A stretch of 64,000 nt of DNA, from the NCBI RefSeq assembly GCF_001891125.1, contig NZ_CP015247.1, forward strand, positions 1,692,501-1,756,500, written 5' to 3'. This DNA is from Leuconostoc suionicum (GTDB taxonomy: Bacteria; Bacillota; Bacilli; Lactobacillales; Lactobacillaceae). Positions within the stretch are counted from its first letter, which is position 1. Every line of letters starts with the position of its first letter. Below are positions 19,900 through 30,310 of the stretch, piece after piece. The position numbers and the translations under genes were made by a program. The notes under the pieces are model-generated. The model ran no database searches. It was not told the origin of the DNA and was given only the letters and a program-made list of their open reading frames with translations.

Positions 19900-20916
19900 T
19901 CAAGATTGTAACAATTCAAAATCTAATCCCGGATCCGTGTTTAAATCTAAATCAGCAAAAATATTTTTCTTGTAATTCCAATAACCTGCAGCACCAATCA
20001 TTGCCGCATTATCCCCTGTATACTGCATCGGAACGGGGATAAATTCTGTCTTTGGAAAATCGTTTAATAGCATAGTCAATTCTTCACGTAATTGAGAATT
20101 TGCGGCGACACCGCCAGCTAATACGAAACTTTTAACGGGAAAATTTTCTAATGCTCGTTTTGTTCGACCAATTAATGCATCAACAACAGCATTTTGAAAG
20201 CTAGTCGCCAAATCATCCTGGTTGATTGTTTCCTCTTTTTGATTGGCGTGATGCACATAATTAATTACCGCACTCTTCAAACCAGAAAAACTAAAATCAT
20301 AGTTATCTTCATGTGCCATGGCAGTTGGAAATTTAATGGTTGGTTGGCCTCTATGAGCCATCTCATCAATTGTCTTCCCAGCAGGATACGGCAAATTTAA
20401 TAGCCGCCCAACTTTGTCAAAGCTTTCTCCTGCTGCGTCATCACGTGTTTCACCAATGACTTCAAATTGATTTTCTTCACGCATCAATACAAGTTCAGTA
20501 TGTCCACCAGAAACCATTAATGCCATGGCTGGATATTTAATTGGTTTGTTGAAATTTGCCGCCGCAATATGGCCTGCTAAGTGATTAACTGGAATAACTG
20601 GCAAACCATGCGCCAGAGCAAATGTTTTCGCCCCCATTAAGCCTACTAATAAAGAGCCGACTAGTCCCGGTCCATATGTTACAGCAACCGCATCAAGCGC
20701 TTTGGGTTCTACATGAGCCGTGTCTAAAGCATCATTTAGTACCCGGGTAATCCATTCAATATGATGTCTACTAGCCACTTCAGGAACAATACCACCAAAG
20801 CGTTGATGTGAATTAATTTGAGTAGCCACACTGTTGCTTAGAACAATGTTACCGTCTTCAACAATGGCGACACTTGTTTCATCCGCACTTGATTCAAAGG
20901 AAATTATTTTAGTCAA
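19900..20916 (-). CDS. tsaD: tRNA N6-adenosine threonylcarbamoyltransferase TsaD
   Basis: Transfers the threonylcarbamoyl group onto A37 of ANN-decoding tRNAs, in complex with TsaB and TsaE. It is 338 residues long; the Fe-binding HxxxH is NHLAGH (about residues 110-115), and the ASKHA-type nucleotide fold shows [12 protein letters not shown] at the N-terminus and [11 protein letters not shown] near residue 270. The start codon is TTG at 20916, preceded by GGAG and seven bases; it overlaps the rimI end by 8 bp. Confidence 0.97.
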   Translation of the reverse strand: MTKIISFESSADETSVAIVEDGNIVLSNSVATQINSHQRFGGIVPEVASRHHIEWITRVLNDALDTAHVEPKALDAVAVTYGPGLVGSLLVGLMGAKTFALAHGLPVIPVNHLAGHIAAANFNKPIKYPAMALMVSGGHTELVLMREENQFEVIGETRDDAAGESFDKVGRLLNLPYPAGKTIDEMAHRGQPTIKFPTAMAHEDNYDFSFSGLKSAVINYVHHANQKEETINQDDLATSFQNAVVDALIGRTKRALENFPVKSFVLAGGVAANSQLREELTMLLNDFPKTEFIPVPMQYTGDNAAMIGAAGYWNYKKNIFADLDLNTDPGLDFELLQS

Positions 20917-21319
20917 TTTTTTTCTCCATCATAATTGCATCATCACCATTTCTATAATATTTTTCACGACGATAATACTCTGTAAATCCCAGTTTTCTAT
21001 ATAATGCTTGGGCGCCTCCATTTTGTGCTGATACTTCAAGCAAAAATCGAGTAACTTGCTTCATATTAAAAATATGTTTAAAAATGTTCTGTGCTACACC
21101 TTGTTTTTGATAATCAGGATGTACTGCAACACTAACAATTTCAGCTTCATCAAGTATTGTCGTGACACCAACAAAACCACCATCCCCGATAAAATAAGCT
21201 GTCCTGGGACTAGCTAAATCATGTTCAAAAACGCTTTTGGGCCAAGGGGATGATCCAAAAGCAGCATCGGCTATATGCCATATCAAGTCAATATCTTCAG
21301 TTGTTGCTCGTCGAATCAT
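20909..21319 (-). CDS. rimI: GNAT acetyltransferase, RimI-like
   Basis: A 136-residue GNAT N-acetyltransferase of the RimI type, which acetylates the N-terminus of ribosomal protein S18 in other bacteria. The acetyl-CoA motif A is [22 protein letters not shown] split around HPDYQKQGV (about residues 70-78), and [15 protein letters not shown] closes the fold. Start at 21319 gives a protein beginning at the domain; an ATG nine codons earlier (21346) is possible, since neither has a good ribosome-binding site. It overlaps both the upstream GNAT gene and tsaD, so it is translationally coupled within the t6A cluster. Confidence 0.8.
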   Translation of the reverse strand: MIRRATTEDIDLIWHIADAAFGSSPWPKSVFEHDLASPRTAYFIGDGGFVGVTTILDEAEIVSVAVHPDYQKQGVAQNIFKHIFNMKQVTRFLLEVSAQNGGAQALYRKLGFTEYYRREKYYRNGDDAIMMEKKID

Positions 21320-21854
21320 CAAAGTGTAGTGCCATCGATACCGCATCTTCGCGATTATCGAGGTAATATCCTTTCTTAATACCTGTTTGCTTATAGCCTA
21401 GTCGTTCATACAATGCCAGTGCGCCTATGTTGGACACTCTGGCCTCCAAAGTCATTGATGACACATCGGTTTTTTTGGTAAACAATTTCAGCTCTTGCAT
21501 GAGCATCGTGCCTAAGCCGCTATTTTGCCACACGGGCAGGACAGCTATATTAGTAATATGCATGTCATGAATGTCAGTGCGTAAAGCAGCACCAGCAAAA
21601 CCAACAATTTGACCACGTCGTTCAATGACCAAATACAGTCGGACATGGGGACGTGACAGTTCACTCACAAAATCACGTAAAAGCCATGGCGCTGAACCAT
21701 TATAAACTGCTTCTTCAATTTTTATTAGCATATCGATGTCTGACATCGTAGCTCGCCTTAATAAGAATGTTGTCCCTTGGACATCAACGACTTTTTCGGT
21801 ATATTTTGGCAAACTATTTAATAAATGCTTTGATTTTCTAAATTTCAAAAACAT
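21297..21854 (-). CDS. GNAT acetyltransferase, second RimI-like protein
   Basis: A 185-residue GNAT protein with an N-terminal stretch of about 40 residues before the domain (LRRATMSDIDML). The acetyl-CoA motif is ITNIAVLPVWQNSGLGTML around residues 99-117, and GALALYERLGYKQTGIKKGYY follows. It sits between tsaB and rimI and overlaps both, so two GNAT genes are embedded where most Firmicutes have one. It could be the true RimI, with the neighbour acting on other proteins, or the reverse. Confidence 0.75.
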   Translation of the reverse strand: MFLKFRKSKHLLNSLPKYTEKVVDVQGTTFLLRRATMSDIDMLIKIEEAVYNGSAPWLLRDFVSELSRPHVRLYLVIERRGQIVGFAGAALRTDIHDMHITNIAVLPVWQNSGLGTMLMQELKLFTKKTDVSSMTLEARVSNIGALALYERLGYKQTGIKKGYYLDNREDAVSMALHFDDSTSNN

Positions 21855-22548
21855 AGTTTTCTGGTTTATCCTCACCAGGATGAGCAGCAATCCAGTTCAG
21901 CTCTGCTTGCGTTTTGCGTAGATAATTTGGATTAAAATCCTGAATATTTTCTGTAGGTGTTTCTTGCAACCCAAGTGTTACAATACCCACCCCATCCGGT
22001 AAACTCTCTTCTGGTGACAAAATTTTTGCGCGTTCACCAAAAAGCGTTTGCATTTCATCACTAAATTCTGAGGTATCACCCAAAAAAGTAATTGGTGCGT
22101 CCTTTGATTCCAAAAAAGCAAATAGATTTGTAATTGGCTGATGAGATTCAGCAAATATACTCACGCCATTTTGATATACACCAGCAAAAACGTTTCTATT
22201 GCGGGCGTTAAATAGTGGTACCACTAGCCCGTCAGCTTTAACTTGTTCCGCTAAAATGGCTAAGCTAGATACACCACATAATTCAGCATCCAAGGTATCG
22301 GCTAAAACTTTTGCCACTGTGACACCAATTCTTAATCCCGTAAACGATCCTGGCCCTTGAGCCACAACAACACGATCGATATCTTGTAGTGCCCAATTTT
22401 CAGAGGCCACAATATCTCGAATTGCTGGTAACAACTGAATGGAATGGTTACGTGCTACATTGGTAGTGAAAACGTTTTTTACGCTATTATTTTCTGCCAA
22501 GCTCACTGTTAGTGGTTGGTTACTTGTATCAAATGCTAAAATCTTCAT
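21838..22548 (-). CDS. tsaB: t6A biosynthesis protein TsaB
   Basis: A 236-residue partner of TsaD in tRNA t6A37 synthesis (YeaZ family), an ASKHA-fold protein without a catalytic metal site. LAFDTSNQPLTVSL at the start, GPGSFTGLRIG (about residues 74-84) and GLDALELCGVSSL-like DAELCGVSSLAIL are characteristic. The ATG at 22548 begins the conserved LAFDTS block; a 38-codon longer reading would run through the upstream terminator. The ribosome-binding site is weak. It is the first gene of tsaB-GNAT-rimI-tsaD. Confidence 0.93.
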   Translation of the reverse strand: MKILAFDTSNQPLTVSLAENNSVKNVFTTNVARNHSIQLLPAIRDIVASENWALQDIDRVVVAQGPGSFTGLRIGVTVAKVLADTLDAELCGVSSLAILAEQVKADGLVVPLFNARNRNVFAGVYQNGVSIFAESHQPITNLFAFLESKDAPITFLGDTSEFSDEMQTLFGERAKILSPEESLPDGVGIVTLGLQETPTENIQDFNPNYLRKTQAELNWIAAHPGEDKPENYVFEI

Positions 22549-22629
22549 AAGTTTAATTTTATCACAAATAATAAAACTTGAAGGAGAATTGTTATATTTA
22601 TTAGTAGTTGTAAAAACGGTTATAAAGCA

Positions 22630-22655
22630 AAAAAAAACGCCAATGGCGCTTTTTC
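22630..22655 (-). terminator. Rho-independent terminator of ptsHI
   Basis: AGCGCC, a 3-nt loop, GGCGTT and a long T-run on the minus strand, immediately after the ptsI stop. Confidence 0.8.
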
Positions 22656-22661
22656 TAAACA

Positions 22662-24377
22662 TTACTTGGTTGCTTTCTTAACTAACTCAATCACTTCGTC
22701 GTTCGTTTCAACGTCCAATGCTTTTTCAGCCAACACTTTCATGTCAGCTGTGTTGAGCTTTTTCATCAAGGAACGAGTTTGCAAAACAGATGGCGCACTC
22801 ATTGAAAACTCATCTAATCCCATACCCACTAATAGTGGCACTGCCACAGGATCACCAGCCATCTCACCACACATTGCGACAAACTTGCCCTCTTTGTGCG
22901 CAGCTGAAATCACAGTATTAATTAATCGTAAGATAGACGGATTATAAGGTTGATACAAATACGCCACACGATCATTTCCACGATCCGCAGCCATTGTATA
23001 GGCAATCAAATCATTCGTACCAATAGAGAAGAAATCAACTTCTTTGGCAAATTTATCGGCTAAAATTGCTGCAGCTGGAATTTCTATCATAATACCCAAC
23101 TTAACTTCACCCGTAGCCACGCCCGCTTTTTCAAGCTTTTCACGTTCTTCAAGGTAAATTTTTCTAGCAGCACGGAATTCGCTTAGTGTTGCAATCATTG
23201 GGAACATAATCCATAAGTTGCCAAACGCAGATGCCCGTATCAATGCACGTAATTGCGTGCGAAAAATATCAGTCTGATCCAATGAAATACGAATGGCACG
23301 ATAACCTAAGAACGGATTCTCTTCTTCAGGTAATTTCCAATAATCAAGATGTTTGTCGCCACCAATATCCATCGTACGAACTGTAACGGGCTTGTCACCC
23401 ATTTGTTCGACAACAGCCTTGTAAGCCTCAAACTGTTCATCTTCAGTTGGTAAATGATCAGATTCCATATACAAGAATTCTGTTCGATACAAACCAACGC
23501 CTTCAGAACCATTGTCTAAAACAGCTTGCATATCTTTTGGTGCGCCAATGTTAGCACCAACGATAAATTCTTTACCATCAGCAGACACTGATTTCTCATC
23601 TTTCAATTTAGCCCATTCCGCACGTTGTGCGAAATAATCGGCTGCCTTTTTTTGATAAGTAGCAAGTGTATCGGCATCAGGATTAACAATTACATCACCT
23701 GTCAAGCCATCAACAATAACCAAATCACCACTAGAAACTTCAACTGTTGCTTTTTCAGAACCAACCACCGCTGGAATTTCCAATGTACGTGCCATAATTG
23801 ATGCATGAGCCGTTCGACCACCAAGGTCAGTTAAAATACCTTTTACGAACTGACGATCTAGTTGTGCTGTATCAGAAGGAGTTAAATCCTTTGATACAAG
23901 AATTACTTCTTCGTCAATTAATGCTGGATTGGGCAAAGAAATATTCAATAAGTGTGACAAAATGCGCTTCGTTACGTCACGAATATCTGCTGCACGTTCC
24001 TGCATATATTCATTATCCGTCATCGCGTCAAACATGCTGATGTACATATCTGTGACTTCTTTGACAGCTTGCTCAGCGTTAACTTTGTCATCTTCTATTT
24101 TTTGTTTAATTGCACCAGACATTTCTGGATCAGCCAAAACCATTAGGTGTGCTTCGAATACTTCAGCCTCTGCAGCACCTAAACTTTCGGTTGCCTTTGC
24201 CTTTATCAATTTAACATCATCACTAGAAGCCTTCAAAGCATCGTCGACACGTGCTTGTTCAGCCGCCACATTTGTTACTGTTGTCTTCTCAAAAGACAAA
24301 TCTGGATCAACTAACAAGTAGGCTTTAGCAATTGCTACGCCGTTACTTGCCGCGATTCCTTTGAAGTTTTTCGTCAT
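22662..24377 (-). CDS. ptsI: phosphoenolpyruvate-protein phosphotransferase (PTS Enzyme I)
   Basis: Takes phosphate from phosphoenolpyruvate and gives it to HPr, the entry point of all PTS sugar uptake. At 571 residues it has the standard length. The phosphorylated His is in [21 protein letters not shown] near residue 190, the PEP-domain stretch is TMDIGGDK (about 331-338), and the catalytic Cys is in AMCGEMAGD near residue 500. It starts one base after the ptsH stop, forming the usual ptsHI operon. Confidence 0.98.
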   Translation of the reverse strand: MTKNFKGIAASNGVAIAKAYLLVDPDLSFEKTTVTNVAAEQARVDDALKASSDDVKLIKAKATESLGAAEAEVFEAHLMVLADPEMSGAIKQKIEDDKVNAEQAVKEVTDMYISMFDAMTDNEYMQERAADIRDVTKRILSHLLNISLPNPALIDEEVILVSKDLTPSDTAQLDRQFVKGILTDLGGRTAHASIMARTLEIPAVVGSEKATVEVSSGDLVIVDGLTGDVIVNPDADTLATYQKKAADYFAQRAEWAKLKDEKSVSADGKEFIVGANIGAPKDMQAVLDNGSEGVGLYRTEFLYMESDHLPTEDEQFEAYKAVVEQMGDKPVTVRTMDIGGDKHLDYWKLPEEENPFLGYRAIRISLDQTDIFRTQLRALIRASAFGNLWIMFPMIATLSEFRAARKIYLEEREKLEKAGVATGEVKLGIMIEIPAAAILADKFAKEVDFFSIGTNDLIAYTMAADRGNDRVAYLYQPYNPSILRLINTVISAAHKEGKFVAMCGEMAGDPVAVPLLVGMGLDEFSMSAPSVLQTRSLMKKLNTADMKVLAEKALDVETNDEVIELVKKATK

Positions 24378-24378
24378 T

Positions 24379-24648
24379 TTATTCTGCTAGTCCTTCTGTA
24401 GCCATTGCTTCAGCAATTGTTGTCATGGCTGCTTCTTCATCAGCACCCTCAGTCTTGATAGTAACATCGGCTCCTTGACCAACACCTAATGACATTACAC
24501 CCATGATTGACTTCAAGTTAACATCCTTACCTTGATATGACAAAGTAACATCTGAAGCGAACTTTGAAGCTGCTTGTACTAACAAAGTTGCTGGACGTGC
24601 GTGAATACCTGTTTCTGCGATGATATGAAAGTCTTTTGATTGTGCCAT
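24379..24648 (-). CDS. ptsH: phosphocarrier protein HPr
   Basis: Passes phosphate from Enzyme I to IIA domains via His16 (TGIHARPA). When phosphorylated on Ser47 ([10 protein letters not shown]) by HPr kinase it becomes the CcpA co-repressor. It is 89 residues long and preceded by GGAGAATTTTAAAC. First gene of ptsHI; two cre-type sites lie upstream. Confidence 0.98.
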   Translation of the reverse strand: MAQSKDFHIIAETGIHARPATLLVQAASKFASDVTLSYQGKDVNLKSIMGVMSLGVGQGADVTIKTEGADEEAAMTTIAEAMATEGLAE

Positions 24649-24690
24649 GTTTAAAATTCTCCTTTGTGCTGTTAATCAGCTTCTGAATAT

Positions 24691-24719
24691 AGTTTATCAA
24701 AGCGCTTACAAAATATCAA
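24691..24719 (-). promoter_or_regulatory. ptsHI promoter with embedded cre-like site
   Basis: Minus strand TTGATA (24714-24719), a 17-bp spacer and TAAACT (24691-24696). The spacer contains TGTAAGCGCTTTGA (24697-24710), a cre with one mismatch. The hexamers are only 4-5 of 6 matches each, so the promoter is plausible, not certain. Confidence 0.5.
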
Positions 24720-24790
24720 GTAGAATATTGCACAAATCACTGTTATATCAAGCACTAAAGCTAGAAATGCCTATTTACCGGCTTTTTCAA

Positions 24791-24804
24791 TGAAAACGTT
24801 TTCA
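24791..24804. promoter_or_regulatory. perfect palindromic cre upstream of ptsH
   Basis: TGAAAACGTTTTCA is a fully symmetric cre that matches the consensus at every position. It lies about 145 bp upstream of ptsH and outside any gene; the region 24649-24867 holds nothing else that I can identify. Confidence 0.8.
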
Positions 24805-24867
24805 TTGATTATGTGTTCTCTTTTCTGAAAAATGGTTTGCTCATACTTGAAACAACTAATATCCACA

Positions 24868-24906
24868 ATAAAAAAGCGTTAAACATCATCAGTTCAACGC
24901 CTTTTT
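24868..24906 (-). terminator. Rho-independent terminator of the M32 carboxypeptidase
   Basis: Minus strand GCGTTGAAC, a loop of about 11 nt, GTTTAACGC and T-run, directly after the stop codon. Confidence 0.85.
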
Positions 24907-24907
24907 C

Positions 24908-26398
24908 TCAATTAACATTTTCATACAGGCCGTTAACAAAGTCTAGCCAGTACTGTGGATTTAGAGGCTCTCCCGTAGCATCTTCCAATACTTTATTAGG
25001 GTCTACGGCCCCACCATATTGCCAAATATGCTCCTTCCGCCATTCAAAAATTGGTGAGTAATCGCCCGATTCAAAGATAGCTTTAAAATCTAACGTCTTT
25101 GTCATGGTTGCTCTAAATTGAGCTGCATATAAGTGACCGAGTGCATAACTTGGGAAGTACCCAAATGATCCGCCCGCCCAGTGAATGTCCTGTAAAATAC
25201 CAGTCAAATCATCTGGTACTTCTAAACCAAGATATTCTTTATATTTCTTATTCCAGAGTGCTGGCAAATCACTTATATCAACGTTATCGTTAAAAATTGC
25301 TTTTTCAATTTCATAACGAATAATGATGTGCAGTGGATAAGTTAGCGGGTCCGCTTCAGTACGAATCAGTGTGGCTTCAGTTTTTAACCACGCTTGATAA
25401 AATTGATCAAAATTAATATCATCAAATGTTGGTGCCACAATTGCTTGTAACTTTGGATATTCAACTGCCCAAAATTCTTTTGATCTTCCAACCATAACTT
25501 CATTAAACAACGATTGCGATTCATGAATACTCATGCTGATTGGCAAAACTGAACGTACATCGTCATACTTAGAATCAACATTTTGTTCAAAGAGTCCGTG
25601 GCCTGCCTCGTGGAGAATGCCTAGAACTGCCATTTGAAAATTATTTTCGTCCCAACGTGTGGTGATACGAGCATCATCACGATTCAGAGCTTCCATAAAT
25701 GGATGGATTGTATCATCTAGCCGACCTTTATTTAGGTTGTAACCCAATCTTTGTGCAGCCGCCATAGCATACTTACTTTGTTGTGCCTTAGTGACCTTAC
25801 GACTTAAGAATTCATCATTCGGTATCGAATCATTGGCCGACAATTTGTGACGCAATGTTGTGATACCATTCTTAACTTGGTCAAATACTGCATCCAATTT
25901 TTCGACAGTTAGTCCTGGTTCATATTGATTTAATAAAACATCGTATGGTGTTTTTTCATTTTTTTGCCATAGTGGAATGAATTGCTTCAAATAGCTAATA
26001 ATTCGTTCCAAATATGGCTGATAAACTTTATAGTCGTTAGCCTCACGCGCTCTTGCCCAAAAGTCTTGTGCTTCCGAAAGTGTTTTCTGAAAAGCAATAA
26101 AATCTTGTTCAGGAATATTGCCTGTCATATCAAAATCTTTACGTGCCTTTTGAAGCACAAGATGACCTAGATTATCTAATGATGAATCGTCAGCTTCCAA
26201 ATCTTCTAATATCTTTTTTCGAGCACTTCCAGTTGAAACTTGGAATAACTTCTCAGCTAGATATGCGTCCATCTCTGCACGAAAATGTCCCGCATCCTTT
26301 GGCATCCCCGTCAAAGCATCCCAACCTGAAAGTGCAGCTATTTGTGTCAAAATAGTCTGCTCTTTAACTGAATCAAATAAATCGTGTTGTGTCGTCAT
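24908..26398 (-). CDS. metallocarboxypeptidase, peptidase family M32
   Basis: A 496-residue cytoplasmic zinc carboxypeptidase of the Taq/M32 family, which removes C-terminal residues from peptides with broad specificity. The zinc motif is HEAGH in GILHEAGHGLFEQN (about residues 261-274), followed by the third ligand Glu in SIHESQSLFNE near residue 294-304. It is all-helical like its relatives. GGAGCTATAT precedes the ATG. Monocistronic between terminators; likely part of general peptide turnover along with PepC. Confidence 0.95.
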   Translation of the reverse strand: MTTQHDLFDSVKEQTILTQIAALSGWDALTGMPKDAGHFRAEMDAYLAEKLFQVSTGSARKKILEDLEADDSSLDNLGHLVLQKARKDFDMTGNIPEQDFIAFQKTLSEAQDFWARAREANDYKVYQPYLERIISYLKQFIPLWQKNEKTPYDVLLNQYEPGLTVEKLDAVFDQVKNGITTLRHKLSANDSIPNDEFLSRKVTKAQQSKYAMAAAQRLGYNLNKGRLDDTIHPFMEALNRDDARITTRWDENNFQMAVLGILHEAGHGLFEQNVDSKYDDVRSVLPISMSIHESQSLFNEVMVGRSKEFWAVEYPKLQAIVAPTFDDINFDQFYQAWLKTEATLIRTEADPLTYPLHIIIRYEIEKAIFNDNVDISDLPALWNKKYKEYLGLEVPDDLTGILQDIHWAGGSFGYFPSYALGHLYAAQFRATMTKTLDFKAIFESGDYSPIFEWRKEHIWQYGGAVDPNKVLEDATGEPLNPQYWLDFVNGLYENVN

Positions 26399-26499
26399 AT
26401 ATAGCTCCTATTAGAATATTTTTAGTTAATAATCATTTTATCATTTCATTTGAAGAAATGTGTCATCATTTGTCATTATTTAGAAAACTGTCTTAATTA

Positions 26500-26549
26500 A
26501 AAATAAAAAGGAACTAGACCTGTTAGCAGATTTAGTTCCTTTTATTTTT
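26500..26549 (-). terminator. Rho-independent terminator of tdk-prfA-prmC-sua5
   Basis: A long stem on the minus strand, AAATAAAAGGAACTA against TAGTTCCTTTTTATTT, overlapping the end of sua5. Confidence 0.85.
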
Positions 26550-27561
26550 AGTTTTGAAATTCCTGATTTCCCGCTGCTTTACCTAAACGATTATTAAAGG
26601 CCTTACCAATACCAATCGGCGGCATCTTTTGAACGTAAATCGTGGTTATCTGACTATCATCATCGTAAAAACGTAACCCAGCAAATAACTGTTCAGTAGC
26701 CGTTTCTAAGGTGTTTCCTAATGACCACGCCTGACGCTTCGTTAATCCCATTTTTTCAATCATATCATCTTGGGCCATTACAACATCATTTGGTGCAAGT
26801 ACTTGTTTTAAGTCTAAGGCATCTAATTCGTCAAACATTACGACATTTTTGTCTGGGGCATAGTGGCGATATTTCATGCCTGGTGCCTTAGGTGTTACAT
26901 TGCTCGCAACAGATTCTGTACTAGTTGCATCAATAACTTTCATTTGTAAAACATTTTCAAGTTGTGTTTGAGTCACTGCGCCTGGGCGTAAAATAATCGG
27001 TGTCGATATCGACATATCGACAACCGTTGACTCAACACCTACTTGCGTCGGTCCATCATCAACAATTCCGGCAATTTTATTTTGCATATCGTGCCACACA
27101 TGCTGTGCTGTTGTTGGGGATGGCTTTCCTGATGTATTTGCGCTTGGTCCCACAATTGGTACACCAGCAGCACGAATTAACGTACGTGCCGCGTCGTTAG
27201 CAGGTAAGCGAAAAGCAACCGTCTGTAATCCACCGGTCACCAACATGGACACCTTTCCTGGTTTGATAGGTAGGATAATAGTTAACGAACCCGGCCAAAA
27301 ATGGTCCATCAATCCCCTAGCTTGGTCAGAAATAGTTACAAATTCATCCAACTGTGCAGCGTCTGCTACGGTCATAATCAAAGGATTATCAGCAGGTCGT
27401 CCCTTAGCGACAAATACCTTTTTAATTGCTGATTCATTCGTTGCATCGGCTCCCAGTCCGTAAACTGTTTCTGTTGGAAAAGCAACTACTTCGCCTTTTT
27501 GAATAAGTCGGCTAGCTTCTTCAATATCATTTTTAGTGGTTTCAAAAATTTTTGTTTTCAT
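26548..27561 (-). CDS. sua5: L-threonylcarbamoyladenylate synthase (Sua5/YwlC type)
   Basis: Makes threonylcarbamoyl-AMP from threonine, bicarbonate and ATP, the first step of tRNA t6A; TsaD and TsaB of this window use the product. It is the long Sua5 form of 337 residues: a YrdC domain (about residues 10-200, with GEVVAFPTETVYGLGADA and KGRPADNPL) and a C-terminal Sua5 domain after the linker containing PGMKYRHYAPD (about 229-239). It overlaps prmC by four bases, in the conserved order prfA-prmC-sua5. Confidence 0.95.
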   Translation of the reverse strand: MKTKIFETTKNDIEEASRLIQKGEVVAFPTETVYGLGADATNESAIKKVFVAKGRPADNPLIMTVADAAQLDEFVTISDQARGLMDHFWPGSLTIILPIKPGKVSMLVTGGLQTVAFRLPANDAARTLIRAAGVPIVGPSANTSGKPSPTTAQHVWHDMQNKIAGIVDDGPTQVGVESTVVDMSISTPIILRPGAVTQTQLENVLQMKVIDATSTESVASNVTPKAPGMKYRHYAPDKNVVMFDELDALDLKQVLAPNDVVMAQDDMIEKMGLTKRQAWSLGNTLETATEQLFAGLRFYDDDSQITTIYVQKMPPIGIGKAFNNRLGKAAGNQEFQN

Positions 27562-28550
27562 TTTTCTACTCGAATCATGCGATCAAGACCTGCAAAATCT
27601 TGTCGCAAAGTTATCTTCGCTTTGGGCAATGCCGCTTGTAGTAACTGCTGTACTGCCTTTCCTTGTTTATAACCAATTTCAAAATACGCACGGCCATGTT
27701 CAGTTAAATGCGCATCTAATCCACGCGCAAGTTTTTCGTAAATTGCTAAACCATCATTTTCAGCAAATAAAGCTGTATGCGGTTCGAAAGTTAACACACT
27801 GTCATCCATCTCATCTTCATCACTATTAGAAATATATGGTGGATTACTAACAATAAGATCAAATTTCAATCCGCTTAATGCACTAAAAACATCGCTTTCA
27901 ACAAAATGTAGATGTGATAAATTAAAACGTTGTGCATTCATTTCAGCTACCGTCAAAGCATCTTGAGAAATATCTGCGGCAAACCCTTTCACTCGCTGGT
28001 TCTCAAGCATTAATGTTTCAATAATTGCCCCACTACCTGTGCCAATATCTAACACAGAAACGGGATGTTTAGCATTACCAGCATCTTTCAAAATCCATTC
28101 AACCAGTTGCTCGGTTTCTGGCCGTGGAATCAACACACGTTCATCTACCATAAATTCACGGCCATAAAATGGTGCATGACCTAAAATATATTGTGGCGGC
28201 TTATTTTTAACTAATTCTGATACCCATGTGGGCCAAAGTGCCGCTAAAGCTGCCGGCATTTGTCGCGACATATTTGCTCGTAGCATACCATAATTAACAT
28301 TCAGTGCTCCACTGAGAAGAAAATCAATATTATCCTTAGCATCTTCTGCCGGCATACCAACACTGGTCAGCTCTAAAAGAGCCCATTTTTTGGCCTCAAG
28401 CAATGAAATTTTTACTGTGGCTGAATTAACTGGTTTTTGAATGTCGTCCCATTCAAACCATTTTGGTGTGTTTAATTTGCTCGAAAGTACTTTGGAATCT
28501 GATTTAGATTTTTTAAACTGATCTGGCGTTTCAAAATGCTTTCCAGTCAT
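27558..28550 (-). CDS. prmC: peptide chain release factor glutamine methyltransferase PrmC
   Basis: Methylates the Gln of the GGQ loop in release factors RF1 and RF2 using S-adenosylmethionine. The SAM motif is [11 protein letters not shown] (about residues 175-185) and the catalytic NPPY is in [10 protein letters not shown] (about 242-251). At 330 residues it is about 45-50 longer than usual, because of a charged N-terminal extension (about residues 1-48). The ATG overlaps the prfA stop (ATGA), and no later in-frame ATG precedes the conserved domain, so the extension looks real. Confidence 0.93.
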   Translation of the reverse strand: MTGKHFETPDQFKKSKSDSKVLSSKLNTPKWFEWDDIQKPVNSATVKISLLEAKKWALLELTSVGMPAEDAKDNIDFLLSGALNVNYGMLRANMSRQMPAALAALWPTWVSELVKNKPPQYILGHAPFYGREFMVDERVLIPRPETEQLVEWILKDAGNAKHPVSVLDIGTGSGAIIETLMLENQRVKGFAADISQDALTVAEMNAQRFNLSHLHFVESDVFSALSGLKFDLIVSNPPYISNSDEDEMDDSVLTFEPHTALFAENDGLAIYEKLARGLDAHLTEHGRAYFEIGYKQGKAVQQLLQAALPKAKITLRQDFAGLDRMIRVEK

Positions 28551-29617
28551 TTGTTTAGTTCCGCCAACTTTGCTGTTTGATCTGCAATAACCAATGCATC
28601 GATAACCTCACCAAGTTCACCGTTCATAATACGATCCAACTTATTCAGTGTCAGACCAATGCGGTGATCTGTTACACGATTTTGCGGATAGTTGTAGGTT
28701 CTGATTCGTTCCGAACGATCACCAGTTCCGACCGCTGATTTCCGCTGTGCTGCATATTCAGATTCATTTTGTTGTGCATAAAAATCATAAACACGACTTG
28801 CCAATAACTTTCGGGCCTTATCACGGTTTTTAATTTGCGTTCTCTCTTCTTGCATCTTAACCATAATACCTGTTGGTTTGTGAATTAAGCGAACTGCTGT
28901 TGACACCTTATTGACGTTTTGTCCACCAGCACCACCTGAACGGAAAAATTCTTCTTCCAAATCTGATTCATTTAGTTCAAAGTCAATTTCTTCAAATTCT
29001 GGCATGACACCAACCGTTGCTGTGGAAGTATGAACACGTCCTTGCGTTTCAGTAGCCGGAACACGTTGCACTCGATGAGCACCAGATTCAAATTTTAGCT
29101 TAGAATAAACATTGTCACCCGTAATCATAACAGCAACTTCTTTATAACCACCAACTTCAGTACTGCTTTCATCAATGATGCTCAATGACCAGTTTTGACG
29201 TTCGGCATACCGACGGTACATGTCTAATAGGTCAGCAGCAAAAAGTGACGATTCATCCCCACCAGCTGCTCCACGTATTTCCATGATAATATTTTTATCG
29301 TCGTTAGGGTCTTTTGGCAACATCAAAACTTTCAATTGCGCTTCCAATTGTTCCTTTTCAGGTCTCAAGGTATTGAGATCTTCTTTAGCTAAAGGTGCCA
29401 TTTCAGCATCATTTAAAAGTTCTTCGGCATCTTGAATATCTTGAATTACCTGCTTATAACGTGTATAAACTTCAACGGTTTGGCGTATTTCACCAGCTTC
29501 TTTAGAAAGCTTCATATAATGTTGACCATCATTCATCACTTCAGGATCAGCCAGTTGCTCATTTAGCTCATCATAGTGATCAACGACGGTTTGTAAAGAT
29601 TGAAATATTGGATCCAT
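28547..29617 (-). CDS. prfA: peptide chain release factor 1
   Basis: Recognises UAA and UAG and releases the finished protein. It is 356 residues long. The GGQ loop lies in [11 protein letters not shown] near residue 225-235 and the anticodon-like tripeptide region near PATE (about residues 185-188, in [10 protein letters not shown]). The start at 29617 follows CTGGAGAATAAA; a 15-codon longer frame has no ribosome-binding site. It is followed directly by its modifier PrmC. Confidence 0.97.
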   Translation of the reverse strand: MDPIFQSLQTVVDHYDELNEQLADPEVMNDGQHYMKLSKEAGEIRQTVEVYTRYKQVIQDIQDAEELLNDAEMAPLAKEDLNTLRPEKEQLEAQLKVLMLPKDPNDDKNIIMEIRGAAGGDESSLFAADLLDMYRRYAERQNWSLSIIDESSTEVGGYKEVAVMITGDNVYSKLKFESGAHRVQRVPATETQGRVHTSTATVGVMPEFEEIDFELNESDLEEEFFRSGGAGGQNVNKVSTAVRLIHKPTGIMVKMQEERTQIKNRDKARKLLASRVYDFYAQQNESEYAAQRKSAVGTGDRSERIRTYNYPQNRVTDHRIGLTLNKLDRIMNGELGEVIDALVIADQTAKLAELNK

Positions 29618-29698
29618 TTTATTCTCCAGTAGAAGCTGCCAGTGCTGACACACTAACAACATTTTATTTTTTATGTACAGGGTCGATGGCCCCTTGAT

Positions 29699-30310
29699 TC
29701 ACTGATCATGGTCAGTTGAAAACATCTCAGCAATTTTATCTAAGTCGGGATTAAACCAATGGTGACGACACGTAGGAATATAAGCTTCATCGCCACCAAT
29801 GAAAACTTGCGCACCTTCGCGTTGTGGTTTTCCATCAACAATACGTAATTGAGTCGTTGCCTTCTTGCCACAAAATGAACAAATTGTTTTCATTTCTTCT
29901 AATTTATCAGCTAATTCGATTAAGCGTTTTGAACCTTCAAACAAATGATTAAAAGCATCTTGTTTTAAGCCAAAAGTCATGACAGGAATATTAAGGTTAT
30001 CAACAACATACGCTAGTTGATCAACCTGTTCAGCGGCTAAAAATTGCGCTTCATCAATTAACACTACTGCTAAATTATCATTTTTCATTTTTTTAATTAA
30101 TTGATACAAATTTTGATCTGGTTGAACTGTCACTGCTTCACGAGACAAACCAATTCGACTAGCCACAACACCAACACCATTTCGTGAATCCACAATAGGT
30201 GTCATCAACAACACTTTCCGACCTTGTGATTCATAATTATGGGCGACCTTGAGGATTTCAATAGACTTTCCGGAACTCATTGCGCCATATTCAAAAAATA
30301 ATTGTGCCAT
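29699..30310 (-). CDS. tdk: thymidine kinase
   Basis: Phosphorylates thymidine for salvage. It is a type II (TK1-like) kinase of 203 residues with P-loop GAMSSGKS (about residues 8-15), the Walker B-like DEAQF (about 86-90), and four zinc ligands in CSFCGKK (about residues 145-151) and the C-terminal CRHHW. It is the first gene of tdk-prfA-prmC-sua5, a conserved order in lactic acid bacteria. Confidence 0.97.
   Translation of the reverse strand: MAQLFFEYGAMSSGKSIEILKVAHNYESQGRKVLLMTPIVDSRNGVGVVASRIGLSREAVTVQPDQNLYQLIKKMKNDNLAVVLIDEAQFLAAEQVDQLAYVVDNLNIPVMTFGLKQDAFNHLFEGSKRLIELADKLEEMKTICSFCGKKATTQLRIVDGKPQREGAQVFIGGDEAYIPTCRHHWFNPDLDKIAEMFSTDHDQ

Noticed and set aside
22580-22680. Plus-strand AAGGAG followed by TTG and about 30 open codons upstream of tsaB
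   Set aside because: Only two bases separate the AGGAG from the TTG, and the frame runs through the ptsI terminator and into ptsI antisense; no sign of coding.
23929-24321. Plus-strand ORF of 130 codons opposite ptsI
   Set aside because: Antisense shadow of Enzyme I, Ser/Ala-rich, without start signals.
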